Part shown: positions 15,485 to 24,042 of the stretch, in pieces
Layout of the letters: each line of letters opens with the position of its first letter
Numbering within the stretch: the stretch's first letter is position 1
Assembly: GCA_016932815.1 (NCBI GenBank)
Contig: JAFGCC010000012.1
Span: 1-35,454 of the forward strand
Source: Microcaldota archaeon
GTDB lineage: Archaea; Micrarchaeota; Micrarchaeia; Anstonellales; Bilamarchaeaceae
Reading direction: 5' to 3'
DNA: 35,454 nucleotides
Made by a program: the position numbers and the translations under genes
The notes under the pieces: model-generated
The model's input: only the letters and a program-made list of their open reading frames with translations
Told to the model about the DNA's origin: nothing
Database searches by the model: none

Positions 15485-15516
15485 GCTTTAAAAGCGCTAA
15501 GAAACAATAAAAACAG
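15485..15516. promoter_or_regulatory. 32-bp divergent promoter between thpR and the TldE-like gene
   Basis: CTTTAAAAGC at about 15486-15495 is placed 22-31 nt before the ATG at 15517. On the minus strand TTTTTATTG (about 15505-15513) is 21-29 nt before the thpR ATG at 15484. Both transcripts would be leaderless, and the two TATA boxes almost touch. Confidence 0.5.
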
Positions 15517-16797
15517 ATGCTCCTCCAAGAAGATGGCTGCGCAAGGGTTTTCAAATCTGAAAAGCTGGGGGAAGCCGAGATTTACTCCTCTTTTGCAAAC
15601 TCGCTGAGCGTTGAATACGCGGGGGGAACGTATAAAAGCAAGGAGTTCTCCTCGGATTCGGGATACGGGATACGCGTCCTCAATGGAGGGAGAGTGGGAT
15701 TCTCCCATGCAAACTTAGAGAAGGACGTGGGAAAGTGCGCAAAAACCGCAAAATCCTTATCGCGGTTCTCGCCCAAAACGGGATTTTCCTTTGAGCCTGC
15801 GCACGCATCCTACCCTAAGGCGGAAACCTTCGATTCGAAAGCCGCGGAACTTGAGCCGGAACTTGCATTCTCCGCAATAGAAGAGATTCTCCAGGAGATC
15901 AAGGGGCACGCGGAGCCAACGCGGGTGTCAATCGGGTTCATGGAGGGCATGGAGCGGGTTTCCAACACTTCCGGGGTGGAAGCGGAAAGCAGGCATTCGT
16001 ACGTTTCCGTATATGCGGAAGCGAAAAAGGGCACCGGGCTCGGATTCTCCATTTACTCTTCCTGCTTCCTCCCGGATGATTTTGGGAAGCTTGGGGAGGA
16101 GGCGGGCAAGATTGCCGCGGCAATGGACAAGTCCGCTCCCCTAAAGAGCGGGAACTTCCGCGTGAAGTTCTCGCACCAGGCTTTAAGCTCGCTTTTGGGG
16201 TTCATGTTATTCCACTTTGATGGGGACAACCGGAGGAGGGGAATAAGCACGCTAAAGAGCGGGGAGAAGAAATTCTGCGAATCCTTTACGCTGATTTCCG
16301 ACCCGCTTGCAAAGGCGGATGCCGCCTGCCCCTTTGACGGGGAGGGTGCGCCTTCTGCGCCCATTGACTTGGTACGCGAAGGAAGGGTGGGGGGATTCTT
16401 GTACGACCGCTACACCGCGGCACTTGAGGGAGTGGAAGCGGGGGGGTGCTGCCAGCGCTCGGATTATTCCTCGCTCCCCAGGGCAGGCATAACCAATCTC
16501 GTAATCCCCGCAGGAGAAATCCCGGAATCCGAATTCCCGCAGGATTACCTTGAAGTCGTTTCATTCCACGGAATCCACACCTCCGACCCGGTTTCCGGGG
16601 ACTTCGGGGTGGATGTGGACATTGCTTTCCTGCACAAGGAGGGGAAAAGGAAAATCCCCGTAAGCAACATGCTCCTTAGCGGAAACGTATTTAACCTTTT
16701 CAAGAGGATAGAAGCAATCGGGAAGGAGCAGCATACCCACGGAGGGCTCGTTTCGCCGGAAATCTGGTTTTCGGGCGTGCACCTTATCGGGAAGTGA
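15517..16797 (+). CDS. TldE/PmbA-like member of the TldD/TldE protease family
   Basis: A 426-residue protein with the TldD/PmbA fold. Evidence is the N-terminal AEIYSSFANSLSVEYAGG (flaw-sensing segment), the central repeat region and the C-terminal HGIHTSDPVSGDFGVDVD, which matches the family's NPxTGDFS-like signature. The zinc-binding HExxxH of TldD is absent: the equivalent stretch reads LFHFDGDNRRRG. It is therefore the TldE/PmbA type, normally the non-catalytic half of a TldD-TldE heterodimer that degrades unfolded or modified peptides. No tldD is in this window. It is 6 nt upstream of lonB, an unusual pairing of two proteolysis genes. Confidence 0.85.
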   Translation: MLLQEDGCARVFKSEKLGEAEIYSSFANSLSVEYAGGTYKSKEFSSDSGYGIRVLNGGRVGFSHANLEKDVGKCAKTAKSLSRFSPKTGFSFEPAHASYPKAETFDSKAAELEPELAFSAIEEILQEIKGHAEPTRVSIGFMEGMERVSNTSGVEAESRHSYVSVYAEAKKGTGLGFSIYSSCFLPDDFGKLGEEAGKIAAAMDKSAPLKSGNFRVKFSHQALSSLLGFMLFHFDGDNRRRGISTLKSGEKKFCESFTLISDPLAKADAACPFDGEGAPSAPIDLVREGRVGGFLYDRYTAALEGVEAGGCCQRSDYSSLPRAGITNLVIPAGEIPESEFPQDYLEVVSFHGIHTSDPVSGDFGVDVDIAFLHKEGKRKIPVSNMLLSGNVFNLFKRIEAIGKEQHTHGGLVSPEIWFSGVHLIGK

Positions 16798-16803
16798 AGC
16801 GCG

Positions 16804-18807
16804 ATGAAGAAGTTCAAGACGACCAAGGACATCAAGGTTCCACAAAGGCTAATAGACCAGGTCATAGGGCAGGACAAGGCGGTCGAAATCATAAAGAAAG
16901 CCGCAAGGCAGAAAAGGCACGTCCTCCTAATCGGGCCGCCCGGAACCGGCAAAAGCATGCTCGCACAGGCCATGGCGCAATTGCTCCCTGCAACCGCGCT
17001 AGAAGACGTCCTCGCATTCGAGAACCGCAACAACGACAACAACCCGCACATAAAAATCGTGCCGTCTTTTCCGGATATGCTCTGGCTCTCAAAGAATCCC
17101 GCTTACATGCGCTATTATTCTCCAATGGAGCGCGCCAAGATAACCGAGCTTACTGCAACCGGGAAGAAATCCGAGATACCTAAAGTGCTAAAGAACAGCC
17201 TCGCGCGCAGGATGACAACTGCATCCAGGGAGGAGGCGAAAACCGAAGGAAGCAAGGGAATCTCCCCCATATTCCTCCTGATGGTGCTGGGGATTGCGGC
17301 AATTGCAATCACGTTCTTCCTGGACATCCCAGAAGACCAGAAATGGTTCATATTCGCAACCATGTTCGGGCTTGCAATCCTCTATTTCGTTTCCAATGCG
17401 GCTCTTGGGCTATCTAGGAGGATGGGGCCGCAGAAGATAGTAAATTACAAGGCGATAGTGGATAATACCGAGAGGACCACCGCACCATTTATTGATGCAA
17501 CGGGAAGCAGGGCGGGAGCCCTCCTGGGCGATGTCAAGCACGACCCCCTCCAGACCGGGGGCCTTGGGACTCCGGCACACCTTAGGGTGGAATCGGGCGC
17601 AATCCACAAGGCCAACCACGGAGTCCTCTTCATAGATGAGATTGCCTCGCTGAAAATGAACTGGCAGCAGGAACTCCTTACTGCGATGCAGGAGCACAAA
17701 TACCCGATTACCGGGCAGAGCGACCTTTCTTCGGGCGCGCTTGTGCGCACCGAGCCTGCGCCATCCGATTTCGTGCTGGTTGCAGCGGGCAACGTTCCCG
17801 ACCTTGCGCAAATCCATCCCGCAATGCGCTCGCGCATAAGGGGAGAAGGATACGAGGTTTACGTTGAGGACTCTATGGAAGACAATGCGGAGAACGAGGA
17901 AAAGCTCGTGCAGTTTGTGGCCCAGGAAATCAAGAAGGACGGGCGCATACCCCCCTTCAATTATGCTGCGGTCATGGAGATCGTAGAGGAAGCGCGCAGG
18001 CTATCTGGAAAGCGCAAATCCTTTACGATGAACCTCCGCGAGCTTGGGGGGCTGCTGCGTGCCGCAGGCGACCTCGCAGTTGAGCAGGAAGCGAAAATCG
18101 CCACCGCAAAGCATGTCAATGAGGCAAAGAAGCTTGCAAAGCCTATTGAGTCGCAGATTGTGCGCAAGATGATTGAGCGCAAAAAGGACTACCAGGTTTT
18201 CGCAACTTCGGGGTATTCAATCGGGAAGGTAAACGGGCTAGCTGTTGTGGGGGATGCATTTAGCGGGCTGGTCCTTCCCCTTGTTGCCGAGGTTACCCCC
18301 TCCGCATCCAAGAGCGGCGGGCGCATAATCGCTACCGGGAAGCTTGGGGTAATCGCAAAAGAGGCGGTGGAGAACGTTTCCGCCATCATCAAGAAATATA
18401 CCGCGGAGGATTTGTCCCGCAAGGACATACACATACAGTTCCTCCAGACTTATGAGGGAGTGGAAGGGGATTCCGCATCCATTTCCATCGCGGTTGCGGT
18501 AATTTCGGATTTGGAGCAGGTTGCGGTTGATTCCAGCTATGCAATGACCGGCTCGCTTTCTGTGCGCGGGGAAGTCCTCCCTGTTGGGGGGGTTACGCCC
18601 AAGATTGAGGCGGCTTATGCTGCGGGAATAAGCAAGGTGCTAATCCCCAAGTCCAACCTGCAGGATGTTTACCTCATGAAAGGGCTCAAGGGCAAGGTGA
18701 AGCTTTATCCTGTCGGGAATATCTGCGACGTCCTTGAGGCGGTGCTAAAGCCCGGCGAGAAAAAGAAGAAGCTCCTTGGGGCAATACGGAAGCAGTTCAG
18801 GGATTAA
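16804..18807 (+). CDS. lonB: Archaeal Lon protease (LonB), membrane-anchored
   Basis: LonB is the ATP-dependent protease of the archaeal membrane, degrading damaged and regulatory proteins. The 667-residue protein has Walker A GPPGTGKS at residues 44-51, followed by two transmembrane segments (about 153-175 and 181-201) inserted in the AAA+ domain, as is typical of LonB. Then come Walker [10 protein letters not shown] and the arginine region [13 protein letters not shown]. The C-terminal protease domain has Ser557 (EGDSAS) and Lys600 ([11 protein letters not shown]), 43 residues apart as in bacterial Lon. It follows the TldE-like gene by 6 nt. Its stop overlaps that of the convergent VOC gene by 4 nt. 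Confidence 0.97.
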   Translation: MKKFKTTKDIKVPQRLIDQVIGQDKAVEIIKKAARQKRHVLLIGPPGTGKSMLAQAMAQLLPATALEDVLAFENRNNDNNPHIKIVPSFPDMLWLSKNPAYMRYYSPMERAKITELTATGKKSEIPKVLKNSLARRMTTASREEAKTEGSKGISPIFLLMVLGIAAIAITFFLDIPEDQKWFIFATMFGLAILYFVSNAALGLSRRMGPQKIVNYKAIVDNTERTTAPFIDATGSRAGALLGDVKHDPLQTGGLGTPAHLRVESGAIHKANHGVLFIDEIASLKMNWQQELLTAMQEHKYPITGQSDLSSGALVRTEPAPSDFVLVAAGNVPDLAQIHPAMRSRIRGEGYEVYVEDSMEDNAENEEKLVQFVAQEIKKDGRIPPFNYAAVMEIVEEARRLSGKRKSFTMNLRELGGLLRAAGDLAVEQEAKIATAKHVNEAKKLAKPIESQIVRKMIERKKDYQVFATSGYSIGKVNGLAVVGDAFSGLVLPLVAEVTPSASKSGGRIIATGKLGVIAKEAVENVSAIIKKYTAEDLSRKDIHIQFLQTYEGVEGDSASISIAVAVISDLEQVAVDSSYAMTGSLSVRGEVLPVGGVTPKIEAAYAAGISKVLIPKSNLQDVYLMKGLKGKVKLYPVGNICDVLEAVLKPGEKKKKLLGAIRKQFRD

Positions 18808-19241
18808 TCCTGGGGGATTCTGGAAGCAAATCCCAGAACGTACCCATCGCAATCTTTGACGTAGAATTCCCGCATCCCATACCACGTATCCAGTGGCCCA
18901 AGGGAGATTTCCACTTTTCCTTTTAGCGAATCGAATAGCGCATCCGCATCATCCACATCGAAATAGAAGGAGGCGGAAGCCCCGATTTCGCATTCCCCAA
19001 ATAGGGGCAGGTCTTCTAGGAAGGCATTCTTCTCCATTAGCATTATGAACGCCCCGCCCCTGCGCACCATCGCATACGCGTATCCTTCCCCATCTTCAAG
19101 CGATTTGGACACTTCCTGCGTTCCCTTGCGAACCGCCATCTCCAGGGTAAAGCCGAGAATCGCCGTATAGAATTCCGCGGATTTGGAGACGTCTTTTACC
19201 ATCAGGTTGGGGGTTAGTTTCCTAAATTCCATGTTCATCAT
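18804..19241 (-). CDS. Glyoxalase/bleomycin-resistance (VOC) fold protein
   Basis: About 145 residues with the paired beta-alpha-beta-beta-beta pattern of the VOC superfamily: [20 protein letters not shown] at the N-terminus, [18 protein letters not shown] in the middle and [20 protein letters not shown] at the end. The final motif, with Asp-Gly-Tyr before the last strand, is typical of metal-dependent dioxygenase/glyoxalase-like members, but the substrate cannot be assigned. The ATG at 19241 (with a second at 19238) is chosen because AGGAG precedes it by 2-5 nt; a GTG at 19295 directly after the upstream stop would add 18 unconserved residues. It follows the DUF373 gene on the minus strand. 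Confidence 0.8.
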   Translation of the reverse strand: MMNMEFRKLTPNLMVKDVSKSAEFYTAILGFTLEMAVRKGTQEVSKSLEDGEGYAYAMVRRGGAFIMLMEKNAFLEDLPLFGECEIGASASFYFDVDDADALFDSLKGKVEISLGPLDTWYGMREFYVKDCDGYVLGFASRIPQD

Positions 19242-19295
19242 CTCTCCTGGGTGTTGCCCCCCTGCCCAGATTTTGCAGATTGCGGGGTCTGGCAC

Positions 19296-20534
19296 CTAAA
19301 GGGTGCGAACAAGCAGGTTTTCCCCGATTGAGGTTATGCGCCTAAAAGGGAGAGTGAATTTCCTTCCAAGGTGGCTCTGGATCACTATTATCTCGTTTCT
19401 CGCATCCACCCCAAGGACCTTCCCGAGGAAGCTCCCCGAATCGGAGATTACGTCTTTCCCGTCTAGCTTCATGCCCGTGAGGCTCTCTTTCCTTATCATC
19501 TGGAGGGCGGTCGTCCCAAGGTAACCTAAGACGGTCGTATAGAGCATCACGAACAGGAAGTCCGCAAAGCCCACATACGGAGGCTCTATGTTGAGCACCC
19601 ATTGTGCGCCCACGCTAAGGACCATCGCGGTAAGGAGCATTGCCACCATGCTCTTTGCGTACGACGTGATTGCGAACCTTTTCTTTTCGGCATATGCATC
19701 CACGCACCTTCCGCTGAATATGAAGAACATTGCCAGGGAAACAGGGAAAATCACCGCCTTGAACGTATATGCGGCGTTCTTTACCTGGTCCAAATCCAGT
19801 GAGAGCGCCTTGGTGTATGCCTCCTGCCCTATCCATATTGATAAGAGCAGCATCACGAGTGCGGGAATGTATGGAATCCACGTGTTCTTCTCAAGCGAGA
19901 AGCGGAAATCGCGGAACCAGTTGATTAAGGCGTCTTCCACCCCGAAGCCCTTGGCTAAGAGGTAGAGGCCGATTAGCATCCCGACGAACTTGACTTCCCA
20001 GCCCATGATGCTTGAAATTGCGAATAGGAGTATGAAGATTGCCGGAATCCCGAAGACTATTCTTGAGTAATGCGGGTCCTTGAGTTTCTCCAGGATTACG
20101 AAGTAGGTTTTTTCGAGTTCCTTTGCCTGCTTCATCACTACCAGTTTTACCGCGTCTATCTTGATTCTTGAGCGGATTAGGGGGAGGATTTCCTCATCCG
20201 ATGCCCCATCCGAAACGAATATGCACGATTCTGCCGGGAACTCGGTTAGTATGCGGTTTAGCTGCCTGCTTATTTCCCTATCCGAAACGTAGCCCACGTT
20301 CTTGTGCCCTGTGAGGGTGATTACTTCCACGTCGGTCTTGTCCCTTGTTAGCTGGTCGTAGAGCTTGACCGCATAAAAAATCGTGTTCGCATCAGGGTCT
20401 TCCGGGTCTGCCAGCGCAAGCGTGCTTGCCGCTTTCAGGTTTTCCTCCCTGCCGATTACCGGGCCGTGGACCTTCCCCTTCTCATAGAGGTCGTTGTCGC
20501 GGTCTATGCACAGCACCAGTATCGGTTTGGCCAT
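19296..20534 (-). CDS. DUF373 family archaeal membrane protein
   Basis: A 412-residue protein. Residues 1-150 form a soluble domain starting KPILVLCIDRDNDLYEKGKV, with ADPEDPDANTIFYAV and ESCIFVSDGASDEEILPLI, the hallmarks of the DUF373 family of archaea. Then come about six or seven hydrophobic segments (residues about 158-345, for example VFGIPAIFILLFAISSI and LVMLLLSIWIG). A beta-rich C-terminal domain of about 60 residues follows. The function is unknown; the conserved acidic N-terminal domain suggests nucleotide or metal binding, which is inference. TTTTAAAT on the minus strand 21-28 nt before the ATG is its TATA box. Confidence 0.85.
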   Translation of the reverse strand: MAKPILVLCIDRDNDLYEKGKVHGPVIGREENLKAASTLALADPEDPDANTIFYAVKLYDQLTRDKTDVEVITLTGHKNVGYVSDREISRQLNRILTEFPAESCIFVSDGASDEEILPLIRSRIKIDAVKLVVMKQAKELEKTYFVILEKLKDPHYSRIVFGIPAIFILLFAISSIMGWEVKFVGMLIGLYLLAKGFGVEDALINWFRDFRFSLEKNTWIPYIPALVMLLLSIWIGQEAYTKALSLDLDQVKNAAYTFKAVIFPVSLAMFFIFSGRCVDAYAEKKRFAITSYAKSMVAMLLTAMVLSVGAQWVLNIEPPYVGFADFLFVMLYTTVLGYLGTTALQMIRKESLTGMKLDGKDVISDSGSFLGKVLGVDARNEIIVIQSHLGRKFTLPFRRITSIGENLLVRTL

Positions 20535-20554
20535 GAGAATTCTGCTGCTTTTGC

Positions 20555-20610
20555 ATTTAAAACCTTTTTGATTTCCGGGCGGGAGGGGGATTCCACAATA
20601 TCCTTAAAAG
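20555..20610. promoter_or_regulatory. Divergent promoters between the DUF373 gene and the 20635 gene
   Basis: Minus strand: TTTTAAAT (20562-20555) before the ATG at 20534. Plus strand: CTTAAAAG (20603-20610), 25-32 nt before the ATG at 20635. Both have leaderless spacing. Confidence 0.45.
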
Positions 20611-20634
20611 AAGGGCGATGCAGAAGTATGCAGC

Positions 20635-21207
20635 ATGAAGCAAAGAGTCCCCAATTTCGTAATTGCGCGCCAGGCTTCCGGGCAGGAGAAGCGGGAAGGG
20701 CGCAACTTGGGCGGGGCCACTCCCGTGGGAAAGAAGCTCCTCTCCAGGTATTTTAGCCCGGAAGTGCGGCCCATCATCGCCACTAGGGCGATTCCGGATG
20801 TTGCGAGGCTCTGCATCCTCTGGACCATAATGCGCGAGAGCCGCGCAGGCGCAAGGGCCACAGCAGAAGAGAACCTCGTGGACCCTGATTCGACTAACCT
20901 CATGGCGGAGTGGATGGTGCGGGAATTCATGAGGGCCGCAAGCGGTTCGGAAAGCCGTGAAGCAAGGGTGCTCCTGCGCGGGGCAATCGGGATTGCACGG
21001 GAGTTCGGGCTAGAGGACTTAAGGAAGCATGCGGCAGTCCGCCTCTGCAACCGCCTGCTCCGCGAATTCGAGTCCATTGAAGCCGCAAAGCTTGCCGCAG
21101 AGGAGCTTCCCCCCGAACTCAGGCGGGCATTGATTGGAAGGTGGCTGAACATCCCCTCAAAAAGCGCGCCGATACTAGCGGAATTGAGGAAGGAACGGGG
21201 ATACTGA
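20635..21207 (+). CDS. Unrecognised 190-residue helical protein
   Basis: No family recognised. It is basic at the N-terminus (KQRVPNFVIARQASGQEKRE), then almost wholly helical, with Ala/Arg/Glu-rich amphipathic stretches such as LRKHAAVRLCNRLLREFESI and AAKLAAEELPPELRRAL. There are no membrane segments or cysteine pairs. It stands alone between the divergent DUF373 gene and csl4, with a TATA box at leaderless distance. The composition resembles the helical paralogues at 23197 and 24043, but no clear sequence match was found by eye. Confidence 0.7.
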   Translation: MKQRVPNFVIARQASGQEKREGRNLGGATPVGKKLLSRYFSPEVRPIIATRAIPDVARLCILWTIMRESRAGARATAEENLVDPDSTNLMAEWMVREFMRAASGSESREARVLLRGAIGIAREFGLEDLRKHAAVRLCNRLLREFESIEAAKLAAEELPPELRRALIGRWLNIPSKSAPILAELRKERGY

Positions 21208-21312
21208 GCCTGCGGAAAGGGCAGGCAACCCATAGGAATGCGGGCAGGATGCGCGCGTGCCCCCATTTTTAAACCTTTTTAGGCTAAATCCATTAATCTT
21301 CTAGTGGTTTTT

Positions 21313-21867
21313 ATGGACAAAAAGATAATCCTGCCCGGCGAATACGTGGGCCCGGGCGAAGTTTACGAAGAAGGCTCAAAAGCATATTCCAAGGGGGACG
21401 ACATTTATTCTGCGGTGACAGGCGAGCTCGACGAGGAGAACGCAACCGTGCATTCGCGCACCGAAAAGCCCGCGCTAAAGCAGGGCGACGTCGTGTATGG
21501 CTCGATAATCATGGTAATGGAATCCTTTGCAATAGTGGAGATTTTCCCCCTAAAGAAGGGGAACGTGTGCCCCACGGCGCCCGAAGAGGGCAAGATTCCC
21601 GTGCGCGCAATGTCCAAGGGGTTCACTCCCTCTGTCCGCGACGCGGTCCGCGTCGGGGACATAATCCGCGCAAAAGTCGTGAGGATAGAAGGGGAGAAAG
21701 CGGAACTTACTCTCGCCGAGCCCGAACTTGGCGTGATAAAGGCGTTCTGCTCGCAATGCAGGCTTCCCCTTGAGAAAACCCCCAAGGGATTAACCTGCGC
21801 AAACGGGCACCGCGAAAAGCGGGAGATTGCAAACGATTACCGGGATTATGGAAGATTGGATTTCTAG
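21313..21867 (+). CDS. csl4: Exosome complex RNA-binding protein Csl4
   Basis: Csl4 caps the archaeal RNA exosome and recruits RNA and DnaG to the Rrp41-Rrp42 core. The protein (184 residues) begins DKKIILPGEYVGPGEVYEEG, the conserved N-terminal domain. It has a central S1 domain (about 60-140, VVYGSIIMVMESFAIVEI to VGDIIRAKVVRIEG) and ends in a zinc ribbon CSQCRLPLEKTPKGLTCANG with three Cys and a His. The ATG at 21313 is preferred to the in-frame GTG at 21304. A TATA-like TTTTTAAA lies at 21266-21273. It is followed 2 nt later by rpoL. Confidence 0.95.
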   Translation: MDKKIILPGEYVGPGEVYEEGSKAYSKGDDIYSAVTGELDEENATVHSRTEKPALKQGDVVYGSIIMVMESFAIVEIFPLKKGNVCPTAPEEGKIPVRAMSKGFTPSVRDAVRVGDIIRAKVVRIEGEKAELTLAEPELGVIKAFCSQCRLPLEKTPKGLTCANGHREKREIANDYRDYGRLDF

Positions 21868-21869
21868 AG

Positions 21870-22151
21870 GTGAAGAAGGTGGAAGTGAACATACTTAAGA
21901 AGGAAAAAACGGAAATGGAATTTGAGATAGTCGGGGAGGACACTACCCTCCCGGGCCTCCTGGTAAACAGGCTCAACACGTACCCCGAAGTGGAATTCGC
22001 CGCATACAAGGCCGAGCACCCCCTAATACCCAAGCCGAAGGTGCTTGTGAGGGTGAAGAAGGGCGACCCCCTAAAATCCATTGAGAAGGCGCTTGAGGAG
22101 CTTGCCGCAGAGGTTGCGGAATTCCGCGGAATCATCTCCAAACTCAAATAA
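21870..22151 (+). CDS. rpoL: DNA-directed RNA polymerase subunit L (Rpb11-like)
   Basis: A 93-residue subunit that dimerises with subunit D to seed polymerase assembly, like Rpb11 or the bacterial alpha N-terminal domain. The signature GEDTTLPGLLVNRLNTYPEV and AAYKAEHPLIPKPKVLVR is clear. It starts at a GTG 2 nt after the csl4 stop, with AGAGGTGAAG around the junction, so it is probably translationally coupled. The csl4-rpoL neighbourhood is widespread in archaea. Confidence 0.95.
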   Translation: MKKVEVNILKKEKTEMEFEIVGEDTTLPGLLVNRLNTYPEVEFAAYKAEHPLIPKPKVLVRVKKGDPLKSIEKALEELAAEVAEFRGIISKLK

Positions 22152-22162
22152 GCGGGTATCGG

Positions 22163-23128
22163 ATGCGCGAACTTCTTGAGGGCTATGCGCGCGATACCAG
22201 GGTGCAGCTTGGCGCCCTAATCCTGCTCGTCCTCCTCTACGCCATTACCAAGATTTCCCTTTTTGGGATTCTCTTTGCGCTAGTCTTAGTCGGGACGGTG
22301 GCGATGGAAGTCCTCTCCGGCGCCAAGTCCCGCGGATGGAAAGAGGAGCTAAAAGACACCCTGATTTCCCTTGGCGCGGTAGTTGTTCTCTGGCTTTCTT
22401 TGGGTTTCATACTCAATTCGCCCGTTCCCATAAACGCGGTAGTTTCCTGCTCCATGCTCCCGAATGTTGAGAGGGGGGACCTGATATTGGTGCACGGGGA
22501 CGCCCCCGCAGGATACGGGGTTTCGCTAACTAAAAGCGAGCTTGAGGCCCTCCAGAAAGACGAAACGCTAGTTAGGGCGGAAGGGATTGGGGAATTCTAC
22601 GTAAACGGCTCGCTCTATTCTTATTGCGCACAGCATCGGGATGCGATATGCAATGCATTCACCTCGGCACCTTCGCATTTTAGCGAGCAGAAGGGGCCAT
22701 TTACCTTCAACTACGCAAAATGCGAGAGGAACAAGGGCGAAATCGTGCTGGTCACTCCGTGTGTGGAATCGGTTTATTTTAAGGGGCAGGAATACTTCGC
22801 AAACCTCTCGCATGACACCATCGTTTATGGCCCGCGGGAGGGGAACCTCTACTACTATACCGGGGACATAATCCACAGGGTGTTCTTCCTAATTGAATCC
22901 GGGGGGGAAACCTATTACCTTACAAAAGGGGACAACAATCCCATATTCGACATACAGGTTTACGATTATTCGATTAACATGGGCAACGACGCGCCATCCT
23001 CTTCGGATTACAAGGGAAAAATCCTCTTTAGGCTCCCGTTCATAGGATACCCCAAGCTGTTTATTTCCGGCTTTTTCTCCGAAACTGTGAACTGCGACTC
23101 CACGCTGGATTACCCGACGGTTTCCTAG
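22163..23128 (+). CDS. S26 signal peptidase (archaeal type I) with a large insert
   Basis: A 321-residue membrane protease with hydrophobic segments at about 16-50 and 68-84. The catalytic serine is in the box VSCSMLPNVERGDLILV (Ser97). A late box GDIIHRVFFLI carries His238, in place of the bacterial Lys, as in archaeal and ER signal peptidases, and LTKGDNNPIFD supplies the acidic residues (Asp257, Asp263). Between the serine and histidine boxes lie about 140 residues, far more than in compact archaeal Sec11 proteins (usually about 160-200 residues in all). The insert holds several Cys (for example YSYCAQHRDAIC), suggesting an extracytoplasmic disulfide-bonded domain. A final hydrophobic stretch lies near 290-305. 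It follows rpoL by 11 nt. Confidence 0.85.
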   Translation: MRELLEGYARDTRVQLGALILLVLLYAITKISLFGILFALVLVGTVAMEVLSGAKSRGWKEELKDTLISLGAVVVLWLSLGFILNSPVPINAVVSCSMLPNVERGDLILVHGDAPAGYGVSLTKSELEALQKDETLVRAEGIGEFYVNGSLYSYCAQHRDAICNAFTSAPSHFSEQKGPFTFNYAKCERNKGEIVLVTPCVESVYFKGQEYFANLSHDTIVYGPREGNLYYYTGDIIHRVFFLIESGGETYYLTKGDNNPIFDIQVYDYSINMGNDAPSSSDYKGKILFRLPFIGYPKLFISGFFSETVNCDSTLDYPTVS

Positions 23129-23165
23129 GGATTACTAATTACAGGGAACTGCACAAACTACCACC

Positions 23166-23174
23166 TTTATAAAG
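23166..23174 (+). promoter_or_regulatory. TATA box of helical paralogue 1
   Basis: TTTATAAAG, 23-31 nt before the ATG at 23197. The surrounding CCACCTTTATAAAGATTTCC is nearly the same as the promoter at 24010. Confidence 0.6.
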
Positions 23175-23196
23175 ATTTCCATCCACTACCTACCAT

Positions 23197-23778
23197 ATGA
23201 AACCAGGTTCCATGAAACAGTTGCACAGGAGCAGGACGCTTGAGGGCATTGGGGGCGTTTCCACCCTCAGGAAGTTCAAGCACAAGATGCCAACGAGGGC
23301 GCGCGCATTCCTTCTTGCTAAAATATGCAGTGAGCTTGGAAAGACGGAATCCGCAAAGAAACTGGCGAGGATATCCGCAAGGGAATACGTATTCTACGAG
23401 CGCGAACCCGTGAGTGGGAACAACGCGCCCATCAACATGGCCAGCTACGCTCTCGCAAAGTGTGCGGCGGAAGTCGGCAGGCTTGAAAAAAAGGAATTCG
23501 AAGCAATAGTGCAGGAGGGCGCGGACAAGCATATTGAAGCCGGCTCACTCGAATATGCAATGAGGCTCCTGGTAGATGAGGGATTGGTGGTGTCCGCCAT
23601 ACGGCTTGCGGACAGGGTTTCGCAGGTTATGAGGATGCGGATGGACTACGAGTTCGCAGACAGGATTGAGGAGATATACGTACGAAGGGTTCCCAATAAA
23701 CAGAATGTGGAGATGAAGACGATGAGGTTCGTAAACGACCTGAGGAGGGAAGAAGAACGAAGGCGCAATCAGCGCTAA
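23197..23778 (+). CDS. Lineage-specific helical protein, paralogue 1
   Basis: A 193-residue protein of unknown family that is paralogous to the next gene (24043-24606). Shared blocks: MKQLHRSRTLEGIGG here against MKLTTRSPTFAGIEGG there, and RARAFLLAKICSELGK with AKKLARISAREYV against ARTFALAKVCMELGK with AKSMAQIAAKEYV. The rest is helical with short hydrophobic-plus-charged repeats, suggesting a TPR-like helical-hairpin fold. The C-terminus is very basic (LRREEERRRNQR). No membrane segments. The TATA box sets a leaderless start at 23197. Confidence 0.75.
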   Translation: MKPGSMKQLHRSRTLEGIGGVSTLRKFKHKMPTRARAFLLAKICSELGKTESAKKLARISAREYVFYEREPVSGNNAPINMASYALAKCAAEVGRLEKKEFEAIVQEGADKHIEAGSLEYAMRLLVDEGLVVSAIRLADRVSQVMRMRMDYEFADRIEEIYVRRVPNKQNVEMKTMRFVNDLRREEERRRNQR

Positions 23779-23815
23779 TTCCTCCATGTTGAAACAGGTT
23801 CTGCCAGGCAGCAGA

Positions 23816-23959
23816 TTATTTTATCCCTGGCATATTTTATCCCCATCATAGTTTCTCCCCATCGTAGTTTCTCCCCATCGTAGTTTCTCCCCATCATAGT
23901 TTCTCCCCATCATAGTTTCTCCCTGGCACATCTTCTCCTGGGCATAGTTTATCTTCATT
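23816..23959. repeat. Array of nine 16-bp tandem repeats
   Basis: Consensus (plus strand) is [AG]TAGTTTCTCCCCATC. Units begin at 23816, 23832, 23848, 23864, 23880, 23896, 23912, 23928 and 23944. The four units from 23848 to 23911 are identical apart from A/G at position 1; flanking units drift, and some end CTGGC or TGGGC in place of CCATC. There are no spacers, so this is not CRISPR. The 264-nt gap 23779-24042 contains nothing else except the promoter of the next gene. The opposite-strand 63-residue ORF across it is a by-product of the repeat. Confidence 0.9.
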
Positions 23960-24011
23960 AGCCTGTGGTTTCCTAGCAAGGAACATCTACAGGGCTCTTC
24001 ACAATATGCCA

Positions 24012-24021
24012 CTTTATAAAG
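24012..24021 (+). promoter_or_regulatory. TATA box of helical paralogue 2
   Basis: CTTTATAAAG about 22-31 nt before the ATG at 24043, within GCCACTTTATAAAGGTTTTC. This is almost the same as the promoter of the paralogue at 23166. Confidence 0.6.
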
Positions 24022-24042
24022 GTTTTCCGACAGATTAATTGC

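Noticed and set aside
23816-23959. CRISPR array
   Set aside because: Repeats are directly adjacent 16-bp units with no unique spacers, and no cas genes are nearby.
23821-24012. 63-residue minus-strand ORF with a repeated MGRNYDGE pattern
   Set aside because: It is a translation of the 16-bp repeat array, has no promoter or ribosome-binding site and runs over the promoter of the next gene.
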